16,583 nt of DNA. Origin: Anaerolineaceae bacterium UBA5838 (GTDB lineage: Bacteria > Chloroflexota > Anaerolineae > Anaerolineales > Anaerolineaceae). The first letter of the stretch is position 1, and each line of letters starts with the position of its first letter. The position numbers and the translations under genes were made by a program. The stretch covers positions 1 to 16,583 of the forward strand of contig DJGU01000012.1 in NCBI GenBank assembly GCA_002432795.1, written 5' to 3'. The notes under the pieces are model-generated. The model did not search any database. It was given only the letters and a program-made list of their open reading frames with translations, and was not told the origin of the DNA. Shown here piece by piece: positions 1 through 6,380 of this stretch.

Positions 1-29
1 CGTGGAAGTTTGCAGGTCCAAAAGGCTCC

Positions 30-58
30 TTGCGGGTTTCATGTAAGTAAACTCTAAT
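30..58 (+). promoter_or_regulatory. Candidate promoter for smpB
   Basis: TTGCGG at 30-35 and TCTAAT at 53-58 are separated by 17 bp, a sigma70-like arrangement that would start transcription near 65 and give a leader of about 30 nt. A second -10-like hexamer, TAAAAT at 82-87, lies 8 nt before the ATG and would give an almost leaderless mRNA. No Shine-Dalgarno sequence is visible before the smpB start, so the choice between the two is open. Confidence 0.4.
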
Positions 59-95
59 AAGTTTCTCAGCTTCAATTATGTTAAAATAAACTCTT

Positions 96-545
96 ATGGA
101 TGTTAAAGTTGTCGCTACCAACAAAAAAGCTCGCTTTGAGTACTTTATTCAGGAGACCTTTGAGGCTGGTTTGGCCTTGAAAGGCACTGAAATTAAGTCC
201 ATCCGGCTGGGGCAAATTAGCCTTCAGGAAGCGTATGTGCGAACTGATGGGAAACAGGCGTGGCTGGTTGGGGCTCATGTGGCGCCTTATGAGCATGCCA
301 GCGCAGCCCAGCATGATCCTTCGCGAGAGAGAAAGCTGCTGCTTCACAAGCGAGAAATTAAAACTCTATGGGATGCCGTGCGGATCAAGGGGATGACAAT
401 TATCCCGATAAAGGTCTACCTGAAAGCAGGAAGAGCCAAGCTGGAAATTGGGATTGCCAAAGGTAAAAAACAATACGATAAGCGCGAAACGATCAAGGAA
501 CGCGATATCGCGCGCGAAAACTCCCGCCGCTCAGGCGATTATTAA
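96..545 (+). CDS. smpB: SsrA-binding protein SmpB
   Basis: SmpB binds tmRNA (SsrA) and delivers it to stalled ribosomes for trans-translation. The 149-residue protein has the family's normal length and conserved features. These are a KKARFEYFI stretch near residue 10, GLALKGTEIKSIR at about 28-40, a YEHAS element near 65, and a basic C-terminal tail (KRETIKERDIARENSRR) that folds into the ribosomal mRNA channel in known structures. The ATG at 96 fits the usual N-terminus (V-A-x-N-K-K-A). No good Shine-Dalgarno lies upstream. It is followed by a separate promoter for the next gene, so it is probably monocistronic or the end of an upstream unit. No ssrA gene is visible in the window. Confidence 0.97.
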   Translation: MDVKVVATNKKARFEYFIQETFEAGLALKGTEIKSIRLGQISLQEAYVRTDGKQAWLVGAHVAPYEHASAAQHDPSRERKLLLHKREIKTLWDAVRIKGMTIIPIKVYLKAGRAKLEIGIAKGKKQYDKRETIKERDIARENSRRSGDY

Positions 546-563
546 GCGTCGATTCTACAGATT

Positions 564-592
564 TTGGCGTTAAAAAACGCCATGGATATAAT
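564..592 (+). promoter_or_regulatory. Sigma70-type promoter of the YkuD gene
   Basis: TTGGCG at 564-569, a 17-bp spacer and a perfect TATAAT at 587-592 form a near-consensus promoter. Only 6 nt (593-598) separate the -10 box from the ATG at 599, so transcription would start at or next to the start codon and give a leaderless mRNA. Consistent with this, there is no Shine-Dalgarno sequence. Confidence 0.8.
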
Positions 593-598
593 TAGACT

Positions 599-1696
599 AT
601 GAACCTAAAACAAGACATCAGCAGAAGAGATTTCCTCAAGCTGTCTGGTTATGTTGCCGGCGCAGCTATGCTGCCCTCGGTCAATTCCGCAGCAATTCTG
701 AAGAAACAAGCGTATCCAACTGGGAAAAAACTTGGACGAGTATGCGTGGGGGAGTATCGTTCCTGGGTTGACATGAAATCGGAACCCAACATGAACGCTC
801 CCGCGGTCATGCGCGCCTGGCGGGATGACGTCTTTGAAATCAAGCAGGAGGTTGTGGCAAATGTGTTGGATTTTAACCGCTACAACCAGCGCTGGTATGA
901 AACCCCTAATGGTTTCATTTACGCCCCGTTTGTGCAGCCTGTAAAGCACATTAATAATACGCCCCTAAGCAGTCTGCCTCTCGACCAGGACGGAAAACCG
1001 GGTTTGTGGGTCGAGATTACCCAGCCCGTGGTCAACATGGAGCTAACGAAATCGCCTGCAAACGCTTCTTCCTGGATTCGCGACTCACAGGGCCTGGCAA
1101 AGCTTTATTACAGCCAGATTTTTTGGGTTTATGATATCCGCCAGGCGAATGGCAGGACTGAATACCTTTTAGGGGAAAAGTACGGCGCTCTCCCAGACTA
1201 CTATTGGGTGGATGCAGCAGCCTGCCGACCTGTGACTGCAGAGGAGGTTAGCCCAATTCATCCGGATGTCGGCGATAAACGCATTTTGGTTAACCTGCAA
1301 ACTCAGACACTCTCTTGTTTTGAAGGTTCGCATGAGGTTTACTTCTGTGATGTTTCAACCGGATACATCAAGGAAGGCAAATGGCTTACCCCTCCTGAGA
1401 CTACCCCGGTCTGGCGGAAAATGATCTCTCTCCACATGAGTGCGGGAGGCGTTTCGCAATATGATTCGCCGGGTATAGCCTGGACTACGCTTTACCACTC
1501 CGACGGTCAGGCAATTCACGCCGTTTACTGGCACAACAATTTTGGCATTGCCCTCTCACATGGATGTGTCAATTGCTTGCCGGAAGATGCCAAATGGATC
1601 TGGCGCTGGACGAATCCCGTGGTGGGCTACTATCCGGGTGAGCTCACAGTAACCAACGCGAATAATTCGACCTACGTCCAGGTGATTGAAAGCTAA
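599..1696 (+). CDS. Tat-exported L,D-transpeptidase (YkuD domain)
   Basis: Predicted exported L,D-transpeptidase of the YkuD/ErfK family, which makes 3-3 peptidoglycan cross-links or attaches proteins to the wall through an active-site cysteine. The N-terminus has a twin-arginine motif, S-R-R-D-F-L-K, at about residues 8-14. A short hydrophobic stretch ending near A-A follows, so export folded through Tat is likely. The C-terminal domain begins near residue 225 (KRILVNLQTQTLSCFEG). It carries a conserved His in AIHAVYWH and the catalytic signature S-H-G-C-V-N at 320-325, with Cys323 as nucleophile. A second Cys at 326 follows directly. The roughly 190-residue middle region is not assigned; it may hold an SH3-like or wall-binding domain. 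The start is fixed by the promoter immediately upstream. Confidence 0.9.
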   Translation: MNLKQDISRRDFLKLSGYVAGAAMLPSVNSAAILKKQAYPTGKKLGRVCVGEYRSWVDMKSEPNMNAPAVMRAWRDDVFEIKQEVVANVLDFNRYNQRWYETPNGFIYAPFVQPVKHINNTPLSSLPLDQDGKPGLWVEITQPVVNMELTKSPANASSWIRDSQGLAKLYYSQIFWVYDIRQANGRTEYLLGEKYGALPDYYWVDAAACRPVTAEEVSPIHPDVGDKRILVNLQTQTLSCFEGSHEVYFCDVSTGYIKEGKWLTPPETTPVWRKMISLHMSAGGVSQYDSPGIAWTTLYHSDGQAIHAVYWHNNFGIALSHGCVNCLPEDAKWIWRWTNPVVGYYPGELTVTNANNSTYVQVIES

Positions 1697-1716
1697 TCGA
1701 GCGCAGCTGAAAAGCA

Positions 1717-2685
1717 ATGGTTGAGGTCTTCCTGCTCACCACCGATCCGACCAGCGACAAAGTCGGGAAAATCACAGCCTGGCTTTCAACCCTTCAGGTA
1801 TCTTTTCCACACCAATTGCATCTGATCGACCTTCGTCAGCAACCTTTCTTTAAGAAGCACGGAGAAGAAACATTGATCATACGTGTTGATGAGAAGCAGG
1901 TTGTGAATCCTGAAGATTTTGAAAGAATCAGCCTGGCTCTTGGTGAAGCCCATAAGAACGCAAATTCCCCGGATTATCGACCGGCGACTTCCAAAGATCG
2001 ACTTGGTTTGAGAGAACGGTTCTCTCTGTGGTTTTCAAGGCACTACCTGGCATTGATCAATATAATCCTGGCTTTATACGTCTTCCTGCCAATTCTCGCG
2101 CCGGTAATGATGAGGCTTGGGCAGGTGGAACCAGCTAAACGCATCTATCAGCTTTATCGACCGCTTTGCCACCAACTGGCTTACCGCTCCTTTTTTCTCT
2201 TTGGAGAACAAGCTTACTATCCACAGGATGTACCGACTGGCTCCGATAGGCTGAGCTATTCGCAAATCTCCGGAAACCCGAGCGATGACATGCAACTTGC
2301 CAGTGCCTTCATCGGTAACGAAAGCGCTGGTTATAAGATAGCTCTCTGTCAACGTGACATCGCTATTTACGGCTCACTCCTGCTTTTTGGCTTGGTTTTT
2401 GTTTTTGCGAGGAAAAAATATCAACCTTTACCCTGGTGGCTATGGATACTGCTGGCAATCGGACCGATGGGGTTGGACGGGGTCTGGCAACTTGTAAGCC
2501 AGATGCAGCTCTCTTTTCTGAGTTGGCTGCCTGTGCATGAAAGCACGCCATTTTTACGGGTTCTGACCGGGGCTACTTTTGGCTGGTTTACCGCCTGGTT
2601 TGGCTTTCCGACGGTTGAGGAGAGCGTTCGAGATGAGCGCTTGCGCTTGGAAGCCAAGGCGGCGATAGAAAGGCAGACGCGCTAA
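1717..2685 (+). CDS. DUF2085 integral membrane protein with N-terminal cytosolic domain
   Basis: This 322-residue protein has two parts. Residues 1 to about 80 are soluble and have a beta-alpha-beta pattern (VEVFLLTTD, HQLHLIDLR, ETLIIRVDEK) resembling a glutaredoxin-like fold, but no CxxC is present where redox-active members have one; this fold assignment is an inference. From about residue 108 there are four or so hydrophobic segments. They include the DUF2085 hallmarks R-P-L-C-H-Q at 148-153, A-L-C-Q-R-D at 209-214 and G-L-D-G-V-W at 252-257. The conserved Cys, His and Asp suggest metal binding or catalysis, but the family has no established function. It starts 20 nt after the YkuD gene and ends 3 nt before pgeF, so it is probably co-transcribed. 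No clear Shine-Dalgarno is seen. Confidence 0.82.
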   Translation: MVEVFLLTTDPTSDKVGKITAWLSTLQVSFPHQLHLIDLRQQPFFKKHGEETLIIRVDEKQVVNPEDFERISLALGEAHKNANSPDYRPATSKDRLGLRERFSLWFSRHYLALINIILALYVFLPILAPVMMRLGQVEPAKRIYQLYRPLCHQLAYRSFFLFGEQAYYPQDVPTGSDRLSYSQISGNPSDDMQLASAFIGNESAGYKIALCQRDIAIYGSLLLFGLVFVFARKKYQPLPWWLWILLAIGPMGLDGVWQLVSQMQLSFLSWLPVHESTPFLRVLTGATFGWFTAWFGFPTVEESVRDERLRLEAKAAIERQTR

Positions 2686-2688
2686 ATT

Positions 2689-3471
2689 ATGCGGCAGTTC
2701 CAGCAAGATGGACTCGTTTATTACAAGTTTGACAGCTTCGATGATGACGCAGTGGATCACGCAATCTTCAGCCGAATAGGGGGCAGCTCGAAGGGACCTT
2801 ATAAGAGCCTGAACCTTGGCGGCACCAACGGGGATGACCCAGTTGATGTGCTTGCCAATCATGAAAAGCTGTTCAGGGTTTTTGGGCGTCCATATTCCAG
2901 TCGTTTTGATGTATGGCAGGTGCATGGGAAGACTATTCTGTTTGGTGATGCGCCGCGCCCACCTGAGAGAAAACACCCTCCAGCGGACGGCATCTTTACG
3001 GATAAGCCTGAGGTTACATTGATCATGCGTTTTGCTGACTGTGTGCCGCTTGTGTTTCACGATCCAGTCCAAAAAGTGGTGGGGATTGTGCACGCAGGCT
3101 GGCAGGGAACCTTGCTGCGCATCGGCGCAGAAGCTGTCAGCGCAATTGGTAAGCGTTATGGATCCCTGGCATCTGATCTGCGGGTGGGGTTAGGGCCTTC
3201 CATCTGCGGCAAATGCTACCAGGTGGGGGAGGAAGTGCGTCAGCAGTTCCTTAAAGCCTGGGGTATTAAAGCGGACCAATTTTTTGCCAAAACGGAGAAT
3301 GGTCTATTCCTGGATCTGTGGGGGGCAAATGAATGGGTATTGCGGCAGGCAGGCGTGGAACAAATTGAAAACTCAGGCTTCTGCACCGCTGAAAATCTGG
3401 ATGAGTGGTATTCTTACCGAAAGGAGGAAGGCATCACCGGTCGGTTTGCAGTGGTGATCGCCTTGAAGTGA
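2689..3471 (+). CDS. pgeF: PgeF/YfiH family protein (laccase domain, peptidoglycan editing factor)
   Basis: Member of the DUF152/multicopper polyphenol oxidase (laccase domain) family, a cytosolic protein. The E. coli homologue (YfiH/PgeF) keeps wrongly charged muropeptide precursors out of the wall, and mammalian FAMIN homologues act on purine nucleosides. The three zinc ligands are visible: His79 (QVHG), Cys118 (FADCVP) and His135 (HAGWQG). The GLGPSICGKCYQVG block at about 167-180 and a C-terminal FCTAENLDEWYSYRKE block are also typical. Its 260 residues match the family. It starts 3 nt after the DUF2085 stop and ends 1 nt before yggS, a common pairing in many bacteria (pgeF-yggS-yggT). 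Confidence 0.93.
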   Translation: MRQFQQDGLVYYKFDSFDDDAVDHAIFSRIGGSSKGPYKSLNLGGTNGDDPVDVLANHEKLFRVFGRPYSSRFDVWQVHGKTILFGDAPRPPERKHPPADGIFTDKPEVTLIMRFADCVPLVFHDPVQKVVGIVHAGWQGTLLRIGAEAVSAIGKRYGSLASDLRVGLGPSICGKCYQVGEEVRQQFLKAWGIKADQFFAKTENGLFLDLWGANEWVLRQAGVEQIENSGFCTAENLDEWYSYRKEEGITGRFAVVIALK

Positions 3472-3472
3472 G

Positions 3473-4228
3473 ATGGCTGAAAAAAATGCTGAACTGGTTC
3501 AGACAATCAAGGAACGGCTTGAAATCATAGAAGCCAAGGTCACTCCTGCGGCTGAAAAGAGCGGCAGGTGTTTGAGCGATGTTTTGATATTGGCAGTGAG
3601 CAAACGGCAACCTGTCAGCGTGATTGAAGCAGGTTATGCCTGCGGTTTGCGATCCTTTGGTGAGAATTATGCCGAAGAAGCAGTTGAGAAGATACACCAA
3701 CTTGCTCATCTTGATGAAATCTGCTGGGAAATGATTGGTCACGTGCAAAGCCGCAAATCTACATCAGTTGCCGCGAACTTTTCGCGGGTGCATTCACTGG
3801 ATACCTTGAAACTGGCGCGCAGGCTGGACGCTGCCCGATCAAGCCAGGATTCACCTCAACCATTGGAGGTTTTCCTGGAACTAAACGTCAGCGGCGAAGC
3901 TTCAAAAGAGGGTCTGCCAGCCTGGAAAAACGATCAATGGGAAGACTTGCTCCCCATCATCAACGAAATCCTCAGTCTTAGGCACCTTCGTCTGACTGGT
4001 CTGATGACGATGCCGCCCTTGTTCGAAAACCCCGAGCTTTCCAGACCATTCTTCCAGCGCTTACGTCAAGCGCGAGATTATCTAAACCGGCAAATACCGG
4101 GTTTAAAATTGACTGAGCTTTCCATGGGCACTTCGGCTGACTATTCCGTTGCCGTTGAGGAAGGCGCTACCATCATCCGCATCGGAACGGCGCTGCTCGG
4201 ACCGCGGATCTACTCACTGGAAAATTAA
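3473..4228 (+). CDS. yggS: YggS/PLPBP family pyridoxal-phosphate homeostasis protein
   Basis: Cytosolic PLP-binding protein with the alanine-racemase-like TIM-barrel fold. The family manages pyridoxal phosphate and amino-acid homeostasis and has no known catalytic turnover. The PLP lysine is Lys44 in LILAVSKRQP. Other family blocks are FGENYAEEA, WEMIGHVQSRK, LELNVSGEASKEG, LTGLMTMPP and the phosphate-binding end SMGTSADYSVAVEEG followed by RIGTALLG. The 251 residues are slightly above the typical 220-235. The ATG lies 1 nt after the pgeF stop and the stop lies 1 nt before the yggT ATG, so the three genes are surely one transcript. Confidence 0.96.
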   Translation: MAEKNAELVQTIKERLEIIEAKVTPAAEKSGRCLSDVLILAVSKRQPVSVIEAGYACGLRSFGENYAEEAVEKIHQLAHLDEICWEMIGHVQSRKSTSVAANFSRVHSLDTLKLARRLDAARSSQDSPQPLEVFLELNVSGEASKEGLPAWKNDQWEDLLPIINEILSLRHLRLTGLMTMPPLFENPELSRPFFQRLRQARDYLNRQIPGLKLTELSMGTSADYSVAVEEGATIIRIGTALLGPRIYSLEN

Positions 4229-4229
4229 T

Positions 4230-4496
4230 ATGGAATTTTTAATCAGCTTCGTTTTATTACTGTTACAGGGAATGCGGATCTTTCTGGTACTTGGCACGCT
4301 TTTGCCTTACATTCTGCCCGCGGATAATGCTCTCCGATTGGGAATCGCGCGCATCATTGACCCAGTCCTGCGGCCTTTGCGCAAGCTGATCAAACCGATC
4401 TCCGGTTTTGATTTCACACCCCTTGTGCTCTACATGCTGTTGATTTTGATTGAGTCTCTCATCAAGCGATTTTTAGTTCCCCTGGTGCTCAAATAA
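4230..4496 (+). CDS. yggT: YggT family membrane protein
   Basis: An 88-residue protein with two hydrophobic segments (about residues 3-27 and 65-85) flanking a central amphipathic region, the usual single YggT unit. The family is found next to yggS and divisome genes; a role in cell division or osmotic tolerance has been proposed but not settled. The ATG at 4230 is chosen over the longer frame from 4149 because the extension would run through the end of yggS, and the protein from 4230 begins like other family members (hydrophobic from residue 3). Its TAA stop touches the stop codon of the convergent gene on the other strand. Confidence 0.88.
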   Translation: MEFLISFVLLLLQGMRIFLVLGTLLPYILPADNALRLGIARIIDPVLRPLRKLIKPISGFDFTPLVLYMLLILIESLIKRFLVPLVLK

Positions 4497-5198
4497 TCAG
4501 GGTTTATACAGAATTCTGCCGCAGTTTTTGCAGTAGGCAATCACGTTAGGCGACTTGGCTGCCTGGATATCTGCAGGAGGCACTGTCACGCCACAAGCGC
4601 CGCAGGTGTCATCGTTGACTTCGGCAACGGCTCTGCCGGCTTTGCTCTTCAGAAGCGTGCGGTAAATCATAAAGGTCTCTTTATCCAATTGCTCAATTAA
4701 GGCCTGTCTTTGGGCGTCAACCTGGGGTATCTCAGACTCAATTTTGTGTTTTTCGCCAAGCAGCAGGGAGTTTTGGGAGGCTTTTCGATCCAACACCTGC
4801 TGAAGTTCCCTTTCAGCGGCTTGCAAGGCTGCTGTGGTCTCCTCGTGCGCCATCATCGCCTGCAGTTGTTCATCTTCGAGTTTTGCGATTGTTCGAGCCA
4901 GTGCCTGAGTTTCGGCTTGGAGGTCCTGCAACTCTTTCGGATTGCGGACCTTGCCTGAGAAAAGATTTGACTGGGTTAGGTCACGCTTGAGCTTCTTTTC
5001 TTTCACTTGGTCAGCTAATCCCTTTAAGACGGACTCGGCAGATTGGTTGATCCCCTGAGCTTCCACCAGCTTGGCTTTAGCCTGGCTCACTTCCTTATCG
5101 GCAGCAATGATGCGCTCGATCTCCTTCAAGCGGGCGTTCATTTTCATCCGCAGTGTGTCCTGGGCTTGAAGGCGAAATAGGGTGAAGGAAGTGTTCAT
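4497..5198 (-). CDS. Coiled-coil protein with C-terminal C4 zinc ribbon
   Basis: The 233-residue protein is almost wholly helical and charged from about 15 to 180, a long coiled coil. A short tail follows with two CxxC pairs, Cys199/Cys202 and Cys223/Cys226, which should bind one zinc ion. This architecture matches the DUF164/zf-RING_7 family (CT398/CdsZ-like), found in many bacteria and proposed to bind nucleic acid or act as an adaptor; its function is not settled. A GGAG Shine-Dalgarno (minus strand) lies about 7 nt before the ATG at 5198. The gene converges on yggT with no bases between the two stop codons, so the transcripts must overlap. No convincing promoter could be fixed upstream. 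Confidence 0.85.
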   Translation of the reverse strand: MNTSFTLFRLQAQDTLRMKMNARLKEIERIIAADKEVSQAKAKLVEAQGINQSAESVLKGLADQVKEKKLKRDLTQSNLFSGKVRNPKELQDLQAETQALARTIAKLEDEQLQAMMAHEETTAALQAAERELQQVLDRKASQNSLLLGEKHKIESEIPQVDAQRQALIEQLDKETFMIYRTLLKSKAGRAVAEVNDDTCGACGVTVPPADIQAAKSPNVIAYCKNCGRILYKP

Positions 5199-5261
5199 GG
5201 CTGCTCCAGTTAATGCGGTTATGCAAGTATTGTAACATTCAAACCAGTCGTGTCGCGTTCA

Positions 5262-5302
5262 TTGACATGTCGCATTGAGGTGTCGGTCTTGAGGTGTCGG
5301 TC
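5262..5302 (+). repeat. Short tandem repeat upstream of the DUF308 promoter (possible operator)
   Basis: A 14-bp unit, TTGAGGTGTCGGTC, is repeated perfectly in tandem at 5275-5288 and 5289-5302. A degenerate copy, TTGACATGTCGCA, precedes it at 5262-5274. The array ends directly at the -35 box (TTGACA, 5304-5309), so TTGA recurs at 5262, 5275, 5289 and 5304. Spacing of 13-15 bp is not a whole helical turn. A regulator site is possible but unproven. Confidence 0.55.
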
Positions 5303-5303
5303 A

Positions 5304-5331
5304 TTGACAAGACACTACCATATTGTATAAT
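5304..5331 (+). promoter_or_regulatory. Full-consensus sigma70-type promoter of the DUF308 gene
   Basis: TTGACA at 5304-5309 and TATAAT at 5326-5331 match both consensus hexamers exactly, with a 16-bp spacer. Transcription should begin near 5338, leaving a leader of about 30 nt. The leader carries a strong Shine-Dalgarno, AAGGAG at 5355-5360, 7 nt before the ATG. Confidence 0.9.
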
Positions 5332-5367
5332 ACATAACATTCGAACTTTCGGAAAAGGAGAACTAAA

Positions 5368-5922
5368 ATGGAAATTCAATCTCAAAATAAACTTTCAGAT
5401 TTGTGGTGGATAGTTTTATTGGAGGGAATCGCCACGGTTATTTTAGGGTTGTTACTCATAACCCAGCCTGTAAGTACAACCGGAGTGATTGTCATGTTCA
5501 TAGGCATTTACTGGCTTATTGAGGGGATCCTTTCAATCGTCCGAATTTTTACCAAACCCGGAAAAGCGCCATGGTTTTGGTCCCTGATAATTGGCATTTT
5601 GGGTATCGTAGCAGGTATCGCTGTGTTGGGGCGCCCTTTGTTTTTTTCAACAATAATATCTGCAACTTTTACAACGATAATTGCTATCATTGGTATTGCA
5701 ATGGGTATAATGGAAATCGCTCGGGGAGTTCAAGGGGATGGCATTGGCGCTGTAATTTATGGCATCTTGAGCATTTTGATAGGAATTTGGTTATTGCTTA
5801 ACCCACTTGCAGGTGCCATTGTTTTACCAAGCATATTAGGCATCTTTGGATTAATTGGTGGAGGGTTCCTTGTTTACTTTGCCATTAGGGTTCGTAGTGA
5901 GATTAAAAAGGCTGAGTCTTAA
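5368..5922 (+). CDS. DUF308 (HdeD-like) membrane protein
   Basis: A 184-residue, very hydrophobic protein with about six transmembrane helices arranged as three similar hairpins, each rich in Gly, Ile and Leu (GLLLITQP, GIAVLGRP and GIWLLLNP recur after a helix). This repeated G-x-x-x-L-x-x-P pattern is typical of DUF308, the family of E. coli HdeD, an inner-membrane acid-resistance protein. The molecular function is unknown. The gene is a single transcription unit, with a full-consensus promoter and strong Shine-Dalgarno in front and an intrinsic terminator behind. Its codons are visibly richer in A and T than neighbouring genes, which may reflect later acquisition or only the hydrophobic composition. 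Confidence 0.85.
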   Translation: MEIQSQNKLSDLWWIVLLEGIATVILGLLLITQPVSTTGVIVMFIGIYWLIEGILSIVRIFTKPGKAPWFWSLIIGILGIVAGIAVLGRPLFFSTIISATFTTIIAIIGIAMGIMEIARGVQGDGIGAVIYGILSILIGIWLLLNPLAGAIVLPSILGIFGLIGGGFLVYFAIRVRSEIKKAES

Positions 5923-5977
5923 ACACATAAACTTTTTGCCTTTCAAGGCTGATCTCAATAATTAATCGTTGCTTTAT

Positions 5978-6007
5978 AAGAGAGGGCTTCTTATAGCCCT
6001 CTTTTAA
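5978..6007 (+). terminator. Intrinsic terminator of the DUF308 gene
   Basis: AGAGGGCT (5981-5988) pairs with AGCCCTCT (5995-6002) around a 6-nt loop and is followed by TTT. Three further A/G:T pairs extend the stem base. It lies about 55 nt after the DUF308 stop codon. Confidence 0.85.
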
Positions 6008-6200
6008 TTACATAATGCTTTTCGGTGGCAAAAAACCAAAATATATAAAAAATCAAAATTCAAAACAACCGTTATGTGGGTAATACTTGATTGCTAAAAA
6101 CCTCTAAGACCCAGCACGGTTTGAGATAACTAAAGCTTAATAGGATTATGTTTTGGGCTGACAAGGGAAATTGGGCTTAGTTTTCGTTGATGCATGGTAT

Positions 6201-6227
6201 CCTGGGGGCACAGGCTACGCCCTCAGG
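6201..6227. repeat. Inverted repeat (9-bp arms)
   Basis: CCTGGGGGC (6201-6209) pairs with GCCCTCAGG (6219-6227) with one G:T pair, leaving a 9-nt loop. No T-run follows, so it is not a typical intrinsic terminator. It could be an operator or a structured RNA element. Confidence 0.5.
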
Positions 6228-6274
6228 AGGCGAGCGGTTTTAGGGGGAACATAGGTGCATAGCTGAATTTTAGA

Positions 6275-6303
6275 GGCTTGACGTTCTGTCAAGGCTTGAC
6301 GTT
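6275..6303. repeat. Direct and inverted TTGAC repeats before mreB
   Basis: GGCTTGACGTT occurs twice, at 6275-6285 and 6293-6303, an 18-bp period. Overlapping the first copy is a palindrome, CTTGAC-N5-GTCAAG, at 6277-6293. The element ends about 27 bp before the mreB -10 box, where an activator or repressor could bind; this role is inferred. Confidence 0.5.
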
Positions 6304-6329
6304 GCGCTCAATTAGTACTCAGCCTGTTA

Positions 6330-6338
6330 TGTTATAAT
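6330..6338 (+). promoter_or_regulatory. Extended -10 promoter of the mre operon
   Basis: TGTTATAAT matches the extended -10 form TGnTATAAT exactly, with TATAAT at 6333-6338. No clear -35 box lies 16-18 bp upstream, as is common for extended -10 promoters. Transcription should start near 6345, giving a leader of about 36 nt with the mreB ribosome binding site. Confidence 0.72.
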
Positions 6339-6380
6339 TGCGTTCATTATTCTCAAGGAATATTGGACGGAGAACAAACA

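Larger units (their letters stand above)
6008..6329. other. Non-coding region upstream of the mre operon
   Basis: No supported gene lies here on either strand. The first part is A-rich. A hairpin-forming inverted repeat sits at 6201-6227, and repeated TTGACG motifs at 6275-6303 lead up to the mreB promoter. Nothing else is recognised. Confidence 0.6.

Noticed and set aside
1..95. Possible end or start of a gene at the left window edge
   Set aside because: Plus frames close within 20 codons and one minus frame stays open to the edge, but the stretch is too short and has no recognisable motif or Shine-Dalgarno.
2554..3093. Minus-strand open frame of 179 codons across the DUF2085-pgeF junction
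   Set aside because: It overlaps two well-supported plus-strand genes and has no recognisable motif or ribosome binding site.
6201..6227. Terminator or riboswitch at this hairpin
   Set aside because: There is no T-run after the stem and no recognisable conserved riboswitch core, so it is reported only as an inverted repeat.
6363..6380. Upstream TTG start for mreB (six extra residues)
   Set aside because: GGAG at 6369-6372 is well placed for the TTG at 6381 and would lie inside the coding sequence of the longer form.
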